Below are positions 45,449 to 54,826 of a stretch of DNA of 64,000 nt, piece after piece (the first letter of the stretch is position 1; each line of letters starts with the position of its first letter). The DNA comes from Sphingobium sp. AP49 (lineage in GTDB: Bacteria > Pseudomonadota > Alphaproteobacteria > Sphingomonadales > Sphingomonadaceae), in NCBI RefSeq assembly GCF_000281715.2, contig NZ_CP124576.1:1495501-1559500 (forward strand), in the 5' to 3' direction. The translations under genes and the position numbers were made by a program. The notes under the pieces are model-generated. The model was given only the letters and a program-made list of their open reading frames with translations. It was not told where the DNA came from and did no database searches.

Positions 45449-46845
45449 AACGCACGCGCGTCGCGCTGCTGGCCCTCACGCTCCTGGCGGGTGTGAGCGG
45501 ACCGGCGATCGCCAAGAAGGAAAAGGAACAGCCGGCACCGGCGTCGCAGGGCAGCTCCGCTGAACCGGACAATCCCTATCCTTCCACCTACAAGCCCTAT
45601 CCGGGCGTCGCGACCGCGATCCGCGGCGCGACCATCTTTGACGGTGAAGGCGGGCGGATCGACAAGGGTGTCGTCTTCCTGTCCGGCGGCAAGATCACAT
45701 CGATCGGCGGTCCCGACACGCCGATCCCGGCGGACATCGCCGTGTTCGACGGCACCGGCAAGTTCGTGACGCCCGGCGTCATCGATATTCACAGCCATCT
45801 GGGCGTCTATCCCTCGCCCAGCGTCGATGCGAACTCCGACGGCAATGAAATGACCTCGCCGGTCACGCCCCATGTCTGGGCCGAACATTCGGTCTGGCCG
45901 CAGGATCCCGGTTTCGGTCGCGCGCTCGCCAATGGCGGCGTCACCACGCTGCAGATCCTGCCCGGTTCGGGCAATCTGTTCGGCGGCCGCAGCGTGATCC
46001 TGAAGAATGTTCAGGCGCGCACCATGCAGGGCATGAAGTTCCCCGGCGCGCCCTATGGCCTGAAAATGGCCTGCGGCGAAAATCCCAAGCGCGTCTATGG
46101 CGCCAAGGGGCGTGAGCCCAGCACCCGCATGGGCAATATGGCGGTCGATCGCCAGACCTGGATCAAGGCGCGCGAATATCAGAAGAAGCGCGCGGCGGGC
46201 AAGGAACAGACCCGTGACCTCGGCATGGAGACGCTGGCCGACGCGCTGGAAGGCAAGATCCTGGTCCAGAATCATTGCTACCGCGCCGACGAGATGGCCA
46301 ATGTGATCGATATGTCGAAGGAGTTTGGCTACAAGGTCACCGCCTTCCACCATGCGGTCGAAGCCTACAAGATCGCCGACCTGTTGCGCGAGAACGGCAT
46401 TTGCGCCGCCATGTGGGGCGACTGGTATGGCTTCAAGATGGAAGCCTATGACGGCATCAAGGAGAATGTCCCGCTCGTCCACCAGGCCGGCGCCTGCGCC
46501 ATCGTCCATTCCGATGACGAGAATGGCATCCAGCGCCTGAACCAGGAAGCGGCCAAGGCATTGGGCGCGGGCCGTCGCATGGGCATCAACATCCCTGACG
46601 AGATCGCCTGGACCTGGCTCGCCATCAATCCGGCCAAGGCGATGGGCATCGCCGACCAGACCGGCAGCCTGAAGGTCGGCAAGATGGCCGACGTGGTGCT
46701 GTGGAACGGCAATCCCTTCAGCACCTATACCCGGCCGGAAAAGGTCTGGGTCGACGGCGCACTCCTGTATGACGCCAATGATCCAAAGCGGCGCCCGGTC
46801 ACGGACTTTGAGCTGGGCCAGATCGGCGCGGGAGACGTGAAATGA
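45445..46845 (+). CDS. Exported amidohydrolase
   Basis: This 466-aa protein has a signal peptide (about residues 1-23, ending AIA) and the imidazolonepropionase-like amidohydrolase fold. Metal ligands are expected in IDIHSHLGV (HxH), LVQNHCYRADE, AFHHAVEA and IVHSDDENG. The C-terminal KVGKMADVVLWNGNPF is the usual composite-fold ending. It is probably a periplasmic metal-dependent hydrolase for a peptide or cyclic amide; the substrate is not known. It overlaps the transporter stop and the next gene by four bases each. Confidence 0.87.
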   Translation: MKRTRVALLALTLLAGVSGPAIAKKEKEQPAPASQGSSAEPDNPYPSTYKPYPGVATAIRGATIFDGEGGRIDKGVVFLSGGKITSIGGPDTPIPADIAVFDGTGKFVTPGVIDIHSHLGVYPSPSVDANSDGNEMTSPVTPHVWAEHSVWPQDPGFGRALANGGVTTLQILPGSGNLFGGRSVILKNVQARTMQGMKFPGAPYGLKMACGENPKRVYGAKGREPSTRMGNMAVDRQTWIKAREYQKKRAAGKEQTRDLGMETLADALEGKILVQNHCYRADEMANVIDMSKEFGYKVTAFHHAVEAYKIADLLRENGICAAMWGDWYGFKMEAYDGIKENVPLVHQAGACAIVHSDDENGIQRLNQEAAKALGAGRRMGINIPDEIAWTWLAINPAKAMGIADQTGSLKVGKMADVVLWNGNPFSTYTRPEKVWVDGALLYDANDPKRRPVTDFELGQIGAGDVK

Positions 46846-48155
46846 CGATGAAGACCGCAATCCGCGCCGCCGCCGCGCTGCTCGCCGTCACGGCCTCGCC
46901 CATGGCGCTGGCCCAGACCATCGCCATCACCGGCGCCACCCTGGCGATCGGTGACGGGTCGGAACCGATCCAGAATGGCACCGTGGTCATTGCCGCCGGC
47001 AAGGTGGTGGCCGCCGGGGCCGGCGTCGCCGTGCCGGCCGGCGCCAAGACCATCGACGCCAGCGGCAAATGGGTGACGCCCGGCATCGTCTCGGGCTTCT
47101 CGCGCGTGGGCCTGGCCGAAGTGCCCGGCGTCAAGGAAACCAACGACATCAACGCCCGCACGCCCTTCTCGGCGGCGATCGACGTGGCGCCGGCGATCAA
47201 CCCGCTGGCCAATCCGATCGCGATCAGCCGCACCGCCGGCGTGACCCGCGCGGTGGTCGTGCCCGCGACCGGCAACGGCATCTTTGCCGGGCAGGGCGCG
47301 GTGGTCGATCTGGGCGCCGACATGGACCCCATCACCAAGGCGCGCGCCTTCCAATATGTCGAGATGGGCGAAGAGGGCGCGGAGGATGCCGGCGGCAGCC
47401 GTCCGGCCGCTTATCTCAGCTTCAAGATGATGCTGCGCGAGGCGCAGGATTATGCCAAGGCCCCGGCCAGCTATGATGGCCGGTCGAAGGACGCGTTGCT
47501 CAACCGCGTCGATGCCGAGGCGCTGGTCCCGGTCGTCACCGGCGCCATGCCGCTGATGATCCATGTCGAAAGCGCGCGCGATATCCTGGGCGTGCTGGCG
47601 CTCAGGAAGGACTTCCCGGCGCTGAAGCTGATCCTCGCCGGCGCGACCGAAGGCTGGATGGTGGCGAATCAGATCGCCGCCGCCAAGGTGCCGGTGATTA
47701 CCGGCGGGCTGGATGACCTGCCCTCCAGCTTCGAGAAGCTGGCGGCGACCCAGAGCAATGTCGGCCGCATGGTCAAGGCAGGGGTGCCCGTTGCCATGGG
47801 GATGCTGAGCGGCGACGATGCGCTGCAGTTGCGTGTCGCCACCCAGCAGGCGGGCAACATGGTCGCGCTGACCCGGGTGCCGGGCGCCACGGGCCTGAGT
47901 TGGGGCCAGGCGCTGCGCACCATCACCTCCGCCCCGGCCGAGGCGATGGGGCTGGGCGATCGGATCGGGTCGCTGAAAGCCGGCAAGGCGGGCGATGTCG
48001 TGATCTGGGACGGCGACCCGCTGGAAATGGAATCGGCGCCGGTCGCGGTGTGGATCGACGGCATCCAGCAGCCGATCGACAATCGCCAGACCAAGCTGCG
48101 CGATCGCTACGCCACCCCGGCCGAGGGCAGCCTGCCCAAGGCCTATGAATGGTAG
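46842..48155 (+). CDS. Exported amidohydrolase-like protein lacking the HxH motif
   Basis: The 437-aa protein has a signal peptide (ending MALA) and the same amidohydrolase layout as its upstream neighbour, with KVVAAGAGVAVPAGAKTIDASGKWVTPGI at the N-terminus and SLKAGKAGDVVIWDGDPLEME at the end. The HxH that should follow VTPGI reads VSGFSRVG, and the later HSDD-type aspartate is not obvious. It is likely catalytically impaired or a partner subunit of the upstream enzyme. A terminator follows directly. Confidence 0.82.
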   Translation: MTMKTAIRAAAALLAVTASPMALAQTIAITGATLAIGDGSEPIQNGTVVIAAGKVVAAGAGVAVPAGAKTIDASGKWVTPGIVSGFSRVGLAEVPGVKETNDINARTPFSAAIDVAPAINPLANPIAISRTAGVTRAVVVPATGNGIFAGQGAVVDLGADMDPITKARAFQYVEMGEEGAEDAGGSRPAAYLSFKMMLREAQDYAKAPASYDGRSKDALLNRVDAEALVPVVTGAMPLMIHVESARDILGVLALRKDFPALKLILAGATEGWMVANQIAAAKVPVITGGLDDLPSSFEKLAATQSNVGRMVKAGVPVAMGMLSGDDALQLRVATQQAGNMVALTRVPGATGLSWGQALRTITSAPAEAMGLGDRIGSLKAGKAGDVVIWDGDPLEMESAPVAVWIDGIQQPIDNRQTKLRDRYATPAEGSLPKAYEW

Positions 48156-48164
48156 GATGGGGAA

Positions 48165-48185
48165 GGGGGCCACGGCCCCCTTTTT
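48165..48185 (+). terminator. Rho-independent terminator after the amidohydrolase operon
   Basis: GGGGGC (48165-48170) pairs with GCCCCC (48175-48180) around a CACG loop, followed by five T. Confidence 0.88.
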
Positions 48186-48391
48186 CTGGCTCGATATCGG
48201 CTCGTCCCGCGCTGACGGGCTGGTCGCGGCGCGGCCTGCCATGTTGCCATATCGGTCCATTTATGTCTCGCGAAGGCAGGCCCCAAGCGCCAACGATGTC
48301 GCAATTGTGAGAAAATATTGCGTCGGTCCGGTGTCATGCTTGCGCGATTGACCGCCGCGACCATCGCTCACATCAGCCCGTGAAATTCTAA

Positions 48392-48406
48392 TGCGACTAA
48401 GTCGCA
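48392..48406 (+). promoter_or_regulatory. Fur-like palindrome before the TonB receptor
   Basis: TGCGAC-TAA-GTCGCA (48392-48406) is a perfect inverted repeat, resembling the alphaproteobacterial Fur box (TGCGA...TCGCA). It lies 24 bases before the start codon. Iron control is inferred. Confidence 0.5.
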
Positions 48407-48430
48407 CTATTATTTCAATGGGGGTCTGAA

Positions 48431-50566
48431 ATGCCATTTTCTGCACTATCGTCGAAGCGTGCGCGTCATTTGGGCGGCGCGATGCTGCTGTGCGCCGCTG
48501 CCTTACCCATGATCGCAGAGGCTGCCGAAGGCGCGCCCGAGGCCGAAGCCCCGTCCGACGCGATCGTCGTGACCGCCGCAGGCTATGAACAGAATATCGT
48601 CGAGGCACCGGCCAGCATCACCGTGCTGGGCCGTGAAGAATTGCAGGAAAGGCGCTTTGGCAGCCTGGCCGAAGTGCTGATGGATGTGCAGGGGGTCGAT
48701 GTCGGTGGCGAGGCGGGCAAGACCGGCGGCCTCAACATCTCGATCCGTGGCATGCCCAGCGACTATACGCTGGTGCTGATCGACGGCCGTCGACAAAATG
48801 CGCCGGGCGGCGTCACGCCGAACGGTTTTGGCGAAACCTCGACCAGTTTCATGCCGCCCTTTTCGGCGATCGACCGGATCGAGGTGGTGCGCGGTCCGAT
48901 GTCGACCCTCTACGGGTCGGATGCGATGGGCGGCGTGGTCAACATCATCACCCGCAAGGTCGGCAATCGCTGGGTGGGCACGGCGACGGCGGAGAGCACG
49001 ATCCAGGGGGATGACCGGTTCGGCAATATCCAGTCGCTCAACGGCTTTGCCCAGGGACCGATCATCAAGGATCTGGCTGGCCTCACCCTGCGCGGCAGCG
49101 TGTTTCACCGGGCCGGGTCCAATATCGCGATCCCGGGCGATCCGGCACTGACGCTGGGCCGCAATCCGGTGGAATCGGACATCTACACCTATGGCGGCCG
49201 TCTGACGCTGACGCCGCATGCGGACCATGATCTCTGGCTGGAATATGATCGTAACGAACAGCGTTATGACAATAGCGAGGGGCAGTTGGGCACGCTTGGA
49301 TCGGGCGGTTATGCGCCCGAACAGCGCTTCAATCGCAGCAATTATGTCCTGGCCCATAGCTGGCGCATGGGCTTTGGCCAACTCGACACGACCTTCACGC
49401 GCAACGAGACCGAAACGATCGGGCGCCTGATCCCCAACGGCACGCCGGGCGCCGTGCCGGGCAGCCCGCGGACCCTGGAAGCGCGCAACGACATCCTTGA
49501 TTCCCGCTTTGCGGGCAAGAGCGGCGCGCTCGCCTTCACCATTGGCGGCCAATATTGGAAGGCGCGCATGGTCGAGGGCGTGGCGCCCGAACCGTTCAAA
49601 TTCACCCAATGGGCCGGCTTTGCGGAGGCTACGCTGACCGTGACGGAGGGCGTCAACCTGACGGGCGGCGCGCGCTATGACGATCACAGCACCTTTGGTA
49701 GCAAATGGTCGCCGCGCGCCTATGCGGTGTGGAACATCAACGATGTGGTGACATTGAAGGGCGGGGTCAGTCGCGGGTTCAAGACGCCGCGGGTCGAGCA
49801 GATCGCCAGCGGTATCATCGGCTTTGGCAGCCAGGGACGGGTGCCGTTGCTCGGCTCGCCGGGGCTGACGCCGGAAACCAGCACCAGTTACGAAGCCGGC
49901 CTCTATTATGATGGACAGGGCTTGTTCAGCGGCAATGTCACGCTGTTCAACAATGATTTCGATGACAAGATCGCGTCCGGGCCGGGCATCGCCAATTGCA
50001 CCTTCTCAGGCTATAATGGCCAGCCGCCGGCCGGTTGCGTCGATGTCGGCAATTTCCCCAATGTCGAACTGTTCAGCCAGTCGATCAACATCGACAAGGC
50101 ACGGACGCGGGGCGTGGAAGTGGCAACCCGCTTCGTCTTCACCCCCACGCTCTCGCTTTCGGCCAACTACACCTATACCGAAACCGAACAATTGAGCGGG
50201 GCGGAAGAGGGATTGCCGCTGGTGGGCATGCCCAAGCATATGCTGAACGGCAATCTGCGCTGGAAGCTGGGCGACAAGGCGAGCGTCTGGGCGCGGGCGG
50301 AAATACGTTCGAGCCGGTACCGCGGCGCCAATGCGCAGCAGACGACGCTCGGCGATTTTCGGGGCTATGAACTGTTCCACCTAGGCGGTTCCTATCAGGT
50401 CACGCCGGCCTTCCGCCTGGCGGCGACGATCAACAACCTGCTCGACACCGACTATGCGGTTTATGTGCCCTATCAGACCGCAGCCAATGTGACCGCCTGG
50501 ACCCCGGCCTATTCGATCAACCAGGAAGGTCGTCGTCTCTGGCTCTCGGCCACGGTCGACTTCTGA
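48431..50566 (+). CDS. TonB-dependent outer membrane receptor (siderophore-type)
   Basis: The 711-aa protein has a signal peptide (ending IAEAAE) and a TonB box-like DAIVVTAAGYEQ. A plug domain follows (VLGREELQERRFGSLAEVL...IRGMPSDYTLVLIDGRRQN...VRGPMSTLYGSDAMGGVVNIIT), then a 22-strand barrel ending in RRLWLSATVDF. The plug is most like FepA/CirA-class receptors for catecholate siderophores or colicins. A Fur-like palindrome upstream agrees. The ligand is uncertain. Confidence 0.88.
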   Translation: MPFSALSSKRARHLGGAMLLCAAALPMIAEAAEGAPEAEAPSDAIVVTAAGYEQNIVEAPASITVLGREELQERRFGSLAEVLMDVQGVDVGGEAGKTGGLNISIRGMPSDYTLVLIDGRRQNAPGGVTPNGFGETSTSFMPPFSAIDRIEVVRGPMSTLYGSDAMGGVVNIITRKVGNRWVGTATAESTIQGDDRFGNIQSLNGFAQGPIIKDLAGLTLRGSVFHRAGSNIAIPGDPALTLGRNPVESDIYTYGGRLTLTPHADHDLWLEYDRNEQRYDNSEGQLGTLGSGGYAPEQRFNRSNYVLAHSWRMGFGQLDTTFTRNETETIGRLIPNGTPGAVPGSPRTLEARNDILDSRFAGKSGALAFTIGGQYWKARMVEGVAPEPFKFTQWAGFAEATLTVTEGVNLTGGARYDDHSTFGSKWSPRAYAVWNINDVVTLKGGVSRGFKTPRVEQIASGIIGFGSQGRVPLLGSPGLTPETSTSYEAGLYYDGQGLFSGNVTLFNNDFDDKIASGPGIANCTFSGYNGQPPAGCVDVGNFPNVELFSQSINIDKARTRGVEVATRFVFTPTLSLSANYTYTETEQLSGAEEGLPLVGMPKHMLNGNLRWKLGDKASVWARAEIRSSRYRGANAQQTTLGDFRGYELFHLGGSYQVTPAFRLAATINNLLDTDYAVYVPYQTAANVTAWTPAYSINQEGRRLWLSATVDF

Positions 50567-50578
50567 CAACCCCTGTAT

Positions 50579-50609
50579 CGCCTCTCCGCGCGATCGGCGC
50601 GGGGAGGCG
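50579..50609 (+). terminator. Hairpin after the TonB receptor gene
   Basis: A 13-bp stem (CGCCTCTCCGCGC with GCGCGGGGAGGCG, one wobble) and a 5-base loop. No T-run follows, so termination would be factor-assisted or bidirectional. Confidence 0.55.
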
Positions 50610-50732
50610 GCAGGCCCACGCGCCTGTCCTGCAACGAATTGCCCCGGGCTTTTCGTCATCCGCGCGAAGATGTCGAGATTGACGGCGAAAAGGCGCCGTT
50701 CAGCGCGGTCAATCCGGTTTGCCGCGCCGGGC

Positions 50733-51203
50733 TCAGCCGCTGGTGGCGCCCCAGATGTCGCCGGCTTTTACAAAGCCCTTCTGGCCCTTGACGTCGAAGG
50801 CGCACCAGCCGCCCGAGCAGGAGGCGATGCGGCCGACCACGCCCTTTTCGGCGCGGAACAGGGTGCGGCTGGTGTCGCTCGCGCCCTCGTGCATTGGCGC
50901 TTCCGATGCCGTGACGATCGCGGTGGCGGTATCGCTCAATAGGCGGACGTGCATCCAGCCCTGGGCGCCATCGGGATCCTCCACCTTGCGCCACAGGCCC
51001 AGCACCTGCACCACCTTCACCGGCAGGTCGCGGCGGCGATAGACCCAGTTGGAGGGGTAGTCGAGGCTGGGGCCAACGCGCATCCGCGCTTCGTCCTGGG
51101 CCAGCGAGGCCCAATAGGGCACCGGCTTGGCCGGCGCAGCCGCCGCTCCGCCCATATGGCTCAGGGCCGCAATCATGCCCGCGCCCATCAGCAGGCGCTT
51201 CAT
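50733..51203 (-). CDS. Exported SH3 domain protein
   Basis: The product of about 156 aa has a signal peptide (MKRLLMGAGMIAALSHMGGAAAA) and two bacterial SH3 (SH3_4) modules. One runs from about ARMRVGPSLDYPSNWVYRRRDLPVKVVQVLGLWRKV, the other from SDTSRTLFRAEKGVVGRIASCSGGWCAFDVKGQKGFVK. Such proteins are common cell-envelope proteins of unknown ligand. ATG 51203 was chosen; ATG 51230 also has a good GGAAG site. It is divergent from the dehydrogenase gene. Confidence 0.82.
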   Translation of the reverse strand: MKRLLMGAGMIAALSHMGGAAAAPAKPVPYWASLAQDEARMRVGPSLDYPSNWVYRRRDLPVKVVQVLGLWRKVEDPDGAQGWMHVRLLSDTATAIVTASEAPMHEGASDTSRTLFRAEKGVVGRIASCSGGWCAFDVKGQKGFVKAGDIWGATSG

Positions 51204-51331
51204 GCCCGACCCTTTGCCCAAATCACCCATGTTCTTCCCATACTCCGCAGCGGTCGGCCGCGACAAGCTTTCAATCGCATTGTGCGCCATATCCGCTTGA
51301 CCGATGTCGCAGGCCGGAATAGCGGCCGGAT

Positions 51332-52330
51332 ATGGCCAGGAAACCGCGCCCCGCAAAGCCGCGTGTCATCGTGACGCGCCGCCTGCCCCCCAATGTGGAG
51401 GCGCGCATGGCCGAACTGTTCGACGCCAGCTTCAATGTCGGCGATGTGCCCATGACCCGCACCGAACTGGCCCGCGCCATGGCGCAGTGCGACGTATTGG
51501 TACCGTGCATCAGCGATCAGATCGACGCCAGCCTGATCGCCGGTGCGCCCGAACGGCTGCAACTGATCGCCAGCTTCGGCAGCGGCGTCGACCATATCGA
51601 CCTGGCCGCCGCACGGACGAAGGGCGTCATCGTCACCAACACGCCCGGCGTGTTGACCGAAGACACGGCCGACATGACCATGGCGCTGATCCTTTCCGTC
51701 CCCCGCCGCCTGGCGGAGGGGGAGAAGCTGGTGCGCTCGGGCGAGTGGCGCGGCTGGAGTCCCTCGGGCATGCTCGGCCACCGCATCGGCGGCAAGAAAC
51801 TGGGCATTATCGGCATGGGCCGGATCGGCCGTGCGGTCGCGCGACGGGCGCAGGCCTTTGGTTTGTCGATCGCCTATCATAACCGGCACCGCCTGCCTTT
51901 CGAGGTGGAGCAGGAGCTGGAGGCGGGCTGGCAGGCGGATCTCGACACGCTGCTGCGAGAGAGCGACATCGTCTCGATCCATTGCCCGCTCAACGCCGAC
52001 AGCCGCAGGTTGATCGATGCGCGGCGGATCGCGCTGATGCGCCCCGACGCCTATCTCATCAACACATCGCGTGCGGAAATTACCGACGAGCCAGCGCTGA
52101 TCGCGGCCCTGGCGGAAGGGCGGATCGCCGGCGCCGGCCTCGACGTCTACGCGCATGAACCTGCGGTCGATCCCCAGTTGCTGGCATTGGCCAATGTGGC
52201 GCTGCTGCCCCATGTCGGCTCGGCGACGTTCGAGGGACGCGACGCCACCGGCGCGCGCGTCATCGCCAATATCCGCAGTTGGGCCGATGGCCATAGGCCG
52301 CCCAACCAGGTGCTCGAAGGCTGGGTCTGA
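51332..52330 (+). CDS. D-2-hydroxyacid dehydrogenase (glyoxylate/hydroxypyruvate reductase-like)
   Basis: The 332-aa NAD(P)-dependent enzyme reduces 2-keto acids such as glyoxylate or hydroxypyruvate. The nucleotide-binding motif is GIIGMGRIGRAVARRAQ. Catalytic residues are R in LINTSRAEITDE, E in LDVYAHEPAVD and H in LLPHVGSATFEG. The length and all motifs are standard for the family. It lies upstream of an EcfG-controlled unit but is not clearly part of it. Confidence 0.9.
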   Translation: MARKPRPAKPRVIVTRRLPPNVEARMAELFDASFNVGDVPMTRTELARAMAQCDVLVPCISDQIDASLIAGAPERLQLIASFGSGVDHIDLAAARTKGVIVTNTPGVLTEDTADMTMALILSVPRRLAEGEKLVRSGEWRGWSPSGMLGHRIGGKKLGIIGMGRIGRAVARRAQAFGLSIAYHNRHRLPFEVEQELEAGWQADLDTLLRESDIVSIHCPLNADSRRLIDARRIALMRPDAYLINTSRAEITDEPALIAALAEGRIAGAGLDVYAHEPAVDPQLLALANVALLPHVGSATFEGRDATGARVIANIRSWADGHRPPNQVLEGWV

Positions 52331-52343
52331 TCGCTGCGCTGGC

Positions 52344-52368
52344 GGAACAATGTGCCCTTTCCTCCGTT
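52344..52368 (+). promoter_or_regulatory. EcfG promoter (GGAAC-N16-CGTT) for DUF1328/DUF5818 genes
   Basis: GGAAC (52344-52348), 16 bases, CGTT (52365-52368), 33 bases before the DUF1328 start. It is an exact consensus match. Confidence 0.85.
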
Positions 52369-52401
52369 TGGAAACTTCAGAGAAACGGAAGGAATCCCAC
52401 C

Positions 52402-52587
52402 ATGATTCGTCTTGCCATCATTGCCCTCGTGATCGCGGCTGTGCTCGCCATCCTCGGCTTCGGCGGCGCAGCCGGCACCTTTGTCGGTATCGCGAAGCTG
52501 CTGTTCGGCGTCGCCATCGCGCTGTTCCTGATCTTCCTTGTCCTGGGCCTTCTGGCTGGCAAGGGCATCAAGGACGCGATAGACTGA
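52402..52587 (+). CDS. DUF1328 (UPF0391) membrane protein
   Basis: The 61-aa protein has two hydrophobic helices (about IRLAIIALVIAAVLAILGFGG and KLLFGVAIALFLIFLVLGLLAG). DUF1328 proteins are small stress-induced inner-membrane proteins of unknown role. The AAGGAAT site precedes the start. It sits under an exact EcfG promoter, so it is expected in the general stress regulon. Confidence 0.88.
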   Translation: MIRLAIIALVIAAVLAILGFGGAAGTFVGIAKLLFGVAIALFLIFLVLGLLAGKGIKDAID

Positions 52588-52591
52588 TGCC

Positions 52592-52795
52592 ATGATCGAG
52601 ATTGGCGCTGGAGTGGATGAAACCGGGCGGTTGCTGCGCGACGAGGCCGGCTTCCTGCTCCAGCGCGATCTTGGCGGCACCTGGCGGCTGGTGCTGCTGC
52701 GGGTGCCGGTCGATCATGTCGAAAAGCGGGTCCGCGTGCGCGGCTATTATGCCGGCGACGATATTGTCGAAGCCGATGGTGTGGCCGCTGCCTGA
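52592..52795 (+). CDS. DUF5818-like small protein
   Basis: This 67-aa protein matches the sphingomonad DUF5818 style: MIEIGAGVDETGRLLRDEAGFLLQRDLGGTWRLVLL...VEKRVRVRGYYAGDDIVEADG. It looks like a small beta-sheet domain. The start is 5 bases after the DUF1328 stop, so both share the EcfG promoter. The function is unknown. Confidence 0.72.
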   Translation: MIEIGAGVDETGRLLRDEAGFLLQRDLGGTWRLVLLRVPVDHVEKRVRVRGYYAGDDIVEADGVAAA

Positions 52796-52849
52796 ATAGC
52801 TAGCCCGCCATCTTGCCAGAATCGTTGCGCCGCGCGATCAGTTGCGCCC

Positions 52850-54607
52850 ATGCGCAAGATTCTTCCCCTGCTGCTCGCTGTCGCGGCGCCCGCCATTGTC
52901 CACGCCCAGGCACCCCATGACCAGCTGACCCAGGTGATCGACGATCACTGGAAATGGTATCTGTCGGTCCATCCGGTGGAGGCGACCGCGCGCGGCGTGC
53001 GCAATTATGACGACCAGATTTCCGACCTGTCGCTGGCCGCGCGCGATGCCCAGATCAAGGCGGAGCAGGGCTTCGTCACCCGGCTGGACGCGGTGCCGGA
53101 GCGTGGGCTGGACGCAGCCGACAAGGTCAATCGCGCGGTACTGTTGTGGATGCTCCGCGACGATATCGCCAGCGACAAGCATCAGGCCGAACGGCTGATG
53201 CTGTTTACCACCTATTATAGCTGGCATCAGGGCTTTTCCGGCATGGCCGATGGTCTGCCCTTCTACTCCCGCGCCGATTATGAAAGCTATTTGAAGCGGC
53301 TCGCGCTGTACCCCAAGCAGAATGGCGACGGCATGGCGATCACCCGCCAGGCGATCAGGGGCGGCTATGTACTGCCTTGTTCGGTGCTGGGCGGCTTTGC
53401 CAACGGCATTAGCGGCATCGTCGCGGGCAAGCCGGAGGGCACGCGTTTCTACGAGCCCTTTACCCGCACCAAGCCGCGCGACATCAGCGATGCCGACTGG
53501 ACGGCGCTGCAGGCTCGGGCGGTGACGGTGATCCGCGATGTCATCACGCCCGAATATGGCAAATGGCACGACCTGTTCGTGGCGGATTATCTGCCCAAAT
53601 GCCGCAAGAGCGACAGCGCCTCGACGCTGCCGGGCGGGGCTGCCTGGTATGCCAGCCGGGTGCGCACCCACACCACCACCGACCTGACGCCCGACCAGAT
53701 TCACCAGATCGGCTTGGATGAAGTCGCGCGCATCGGCAAGCGGATGGACGCGATCGCCGCGAAGGCGGGCTATCCTAGCCGCGCCGCCTTCATCCAGCAT
53801 CTGCGCACCGACCCAAGCTATTATGCCAAGACGCCCGAGGAGCTGCTGCGCGTCGCCGCGCGCCAGGCGAAGACGATCGACGGCCTGCTGCCGCGTTATT
53901 TCGCCACGCTGCCGCGCCTGCCCTATGGCATCAAGCCGATCCCGGCGGCCGAGGCGGAGGGGACGACCACCGCCTATTATGGCCCCGGCGCGCCCGAGGC
54001 GGGGATTTCGGGCACCTATTGGGTCAACACCTCGAAGCTCGACCAGCGGCCCTTCTGGGAATTGCCGGCGCTGACCGCGCATGAGGCGGTGCCCGGCCAT
54101 CACAACCAGATCGCGTTGCAGCAGGAATTGCCGCTGCCGCCGTTCCGCAAATATCTCGCCGGCTTCACCGCCTATGTCGAGGGCTGGGCGCTCTACACCG
54201 AATATCTGGGCGAGGAGATGGGCCTCTATGACACGCCCGAAAAGATGATGGGCCGCCTGTCCTACGAGATGTGGCGCGCCTGTCGCCTGGTGGTCGATAC
54301 CGGCATCCATGCCAAGGGCTGGGACAAGGCCAAGGCGGCTGCCTTCATGCGGGCGAACAGCGCGCTGAGCGACGCCAATATCGATGCGGAGGTCAATCGC
54401 TATATCAGCTGGCCGGGTCAGGCGCTGGGCTACAAGCTGGGCGAGATCAAGATTCGCGAACTGCGCGCCCGGGCGGAGCAGCAGCTGGGTCCTAAGTTCG
54501 ACCTGCGCCGTTTCCATGATGCGGTGCTGTCGCAGGGGGCGGTGCCACTGACGGTATTGGAAAGCCAGATCGATCAGTGGATCGCAGCCGAGAAGGGGCG
54601 GGAATAA
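52850..54607 (+). CDS. DUF885 family exported protein (putative metallopeptidase)
   Basis: The 585-aa protein has a signal peptide (MRKILPLLLAVAAPAIVHAQ) and the DUF885 core. The putative metal site is LTAHEAVPGHHNQIALQQELP (HExxxGHH-type), with a downstream EGWALYTEYLGEE whose glutamate may be the third ligand. DUF885 proteins are probable zinc peptidases common in sphingomonads. No operon partner is evident. Confidence 0.85.
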   Translation: MRKILPLLLAVAAPAIVHAQAPHDQLTQVIDDHWKWYLSVHPVEATARGVRNYDDQISDLSLAARDAQIKAEQGFVTRLDAVPERGLDAADKVNRAVLLWMLRDDIASDKHQAERLMLFTTYYSWHQGFSGMADGLPFYSRADYESYLKRLALYPKQNGDGMAITRQAIRGGYVLPCSVLGGFANGISGIVAGKPEGTRFYEPFTRTKPRDISDADWTALQARAVTVIRDVITPEYGKWHDLFVADYLPKCRKSDSASTLPGGAAWYASRVRTHTTTDLTPDQIHQIGLDEVARIGKRMDAIAAKAGYPSRAAFIQHLRTDPSYYAKTPEELLRVAARQAKTIDGLLPRYFATLPRLPYGIKPIPAAEAEGTTTAYYGPGAPEAGISGTYWVNTSKLDQRPFWELPALTAHEAVPGHHNQIALQQELPLPPFRKYLAGFTAYVEGWALYTEYLGEEMGLYDTPEKMMGRLSYEMWRACRLVVDTGIHAKGWDKAKAAAFMRANSALSDANIDAEVNRYISWPGQALGYKLGEIKIRELRARAEQQLGPKFDLRRFHDAVLSQGAVPLTVLESQIDQWIAAEKGRE

Positions 54608-54826
54608 CCGTCCTACTTAAGTCCATTCTTTACTCAGAGTAATAGCAAAAGCCCCGGTTTTCGGCGGATTGGCGCGATTTACAGCAATATTTTGCTGCGC
54701 CGCCGCGACTTGCCAATTGGCGTCTCTTGACGTACCGGGGCCGCGTCAGCTCCCGGACCGGGCATATAAGTCGGCAAGTGGCGCTGCGCGTCGACTCCGT
54801 GCACTTTATATGACGTTGGGAACGAG
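54608..54826. other. Leader region of acnB
   Basis: This stretch of 219 bases holds no gene. It includes a TTGACG (about 54728) and an AT-rich TTTATATG near 54805, but no pair with good spacing. The acnB promoter must lie here; its exact place is not evident. Confidence 0.4.
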
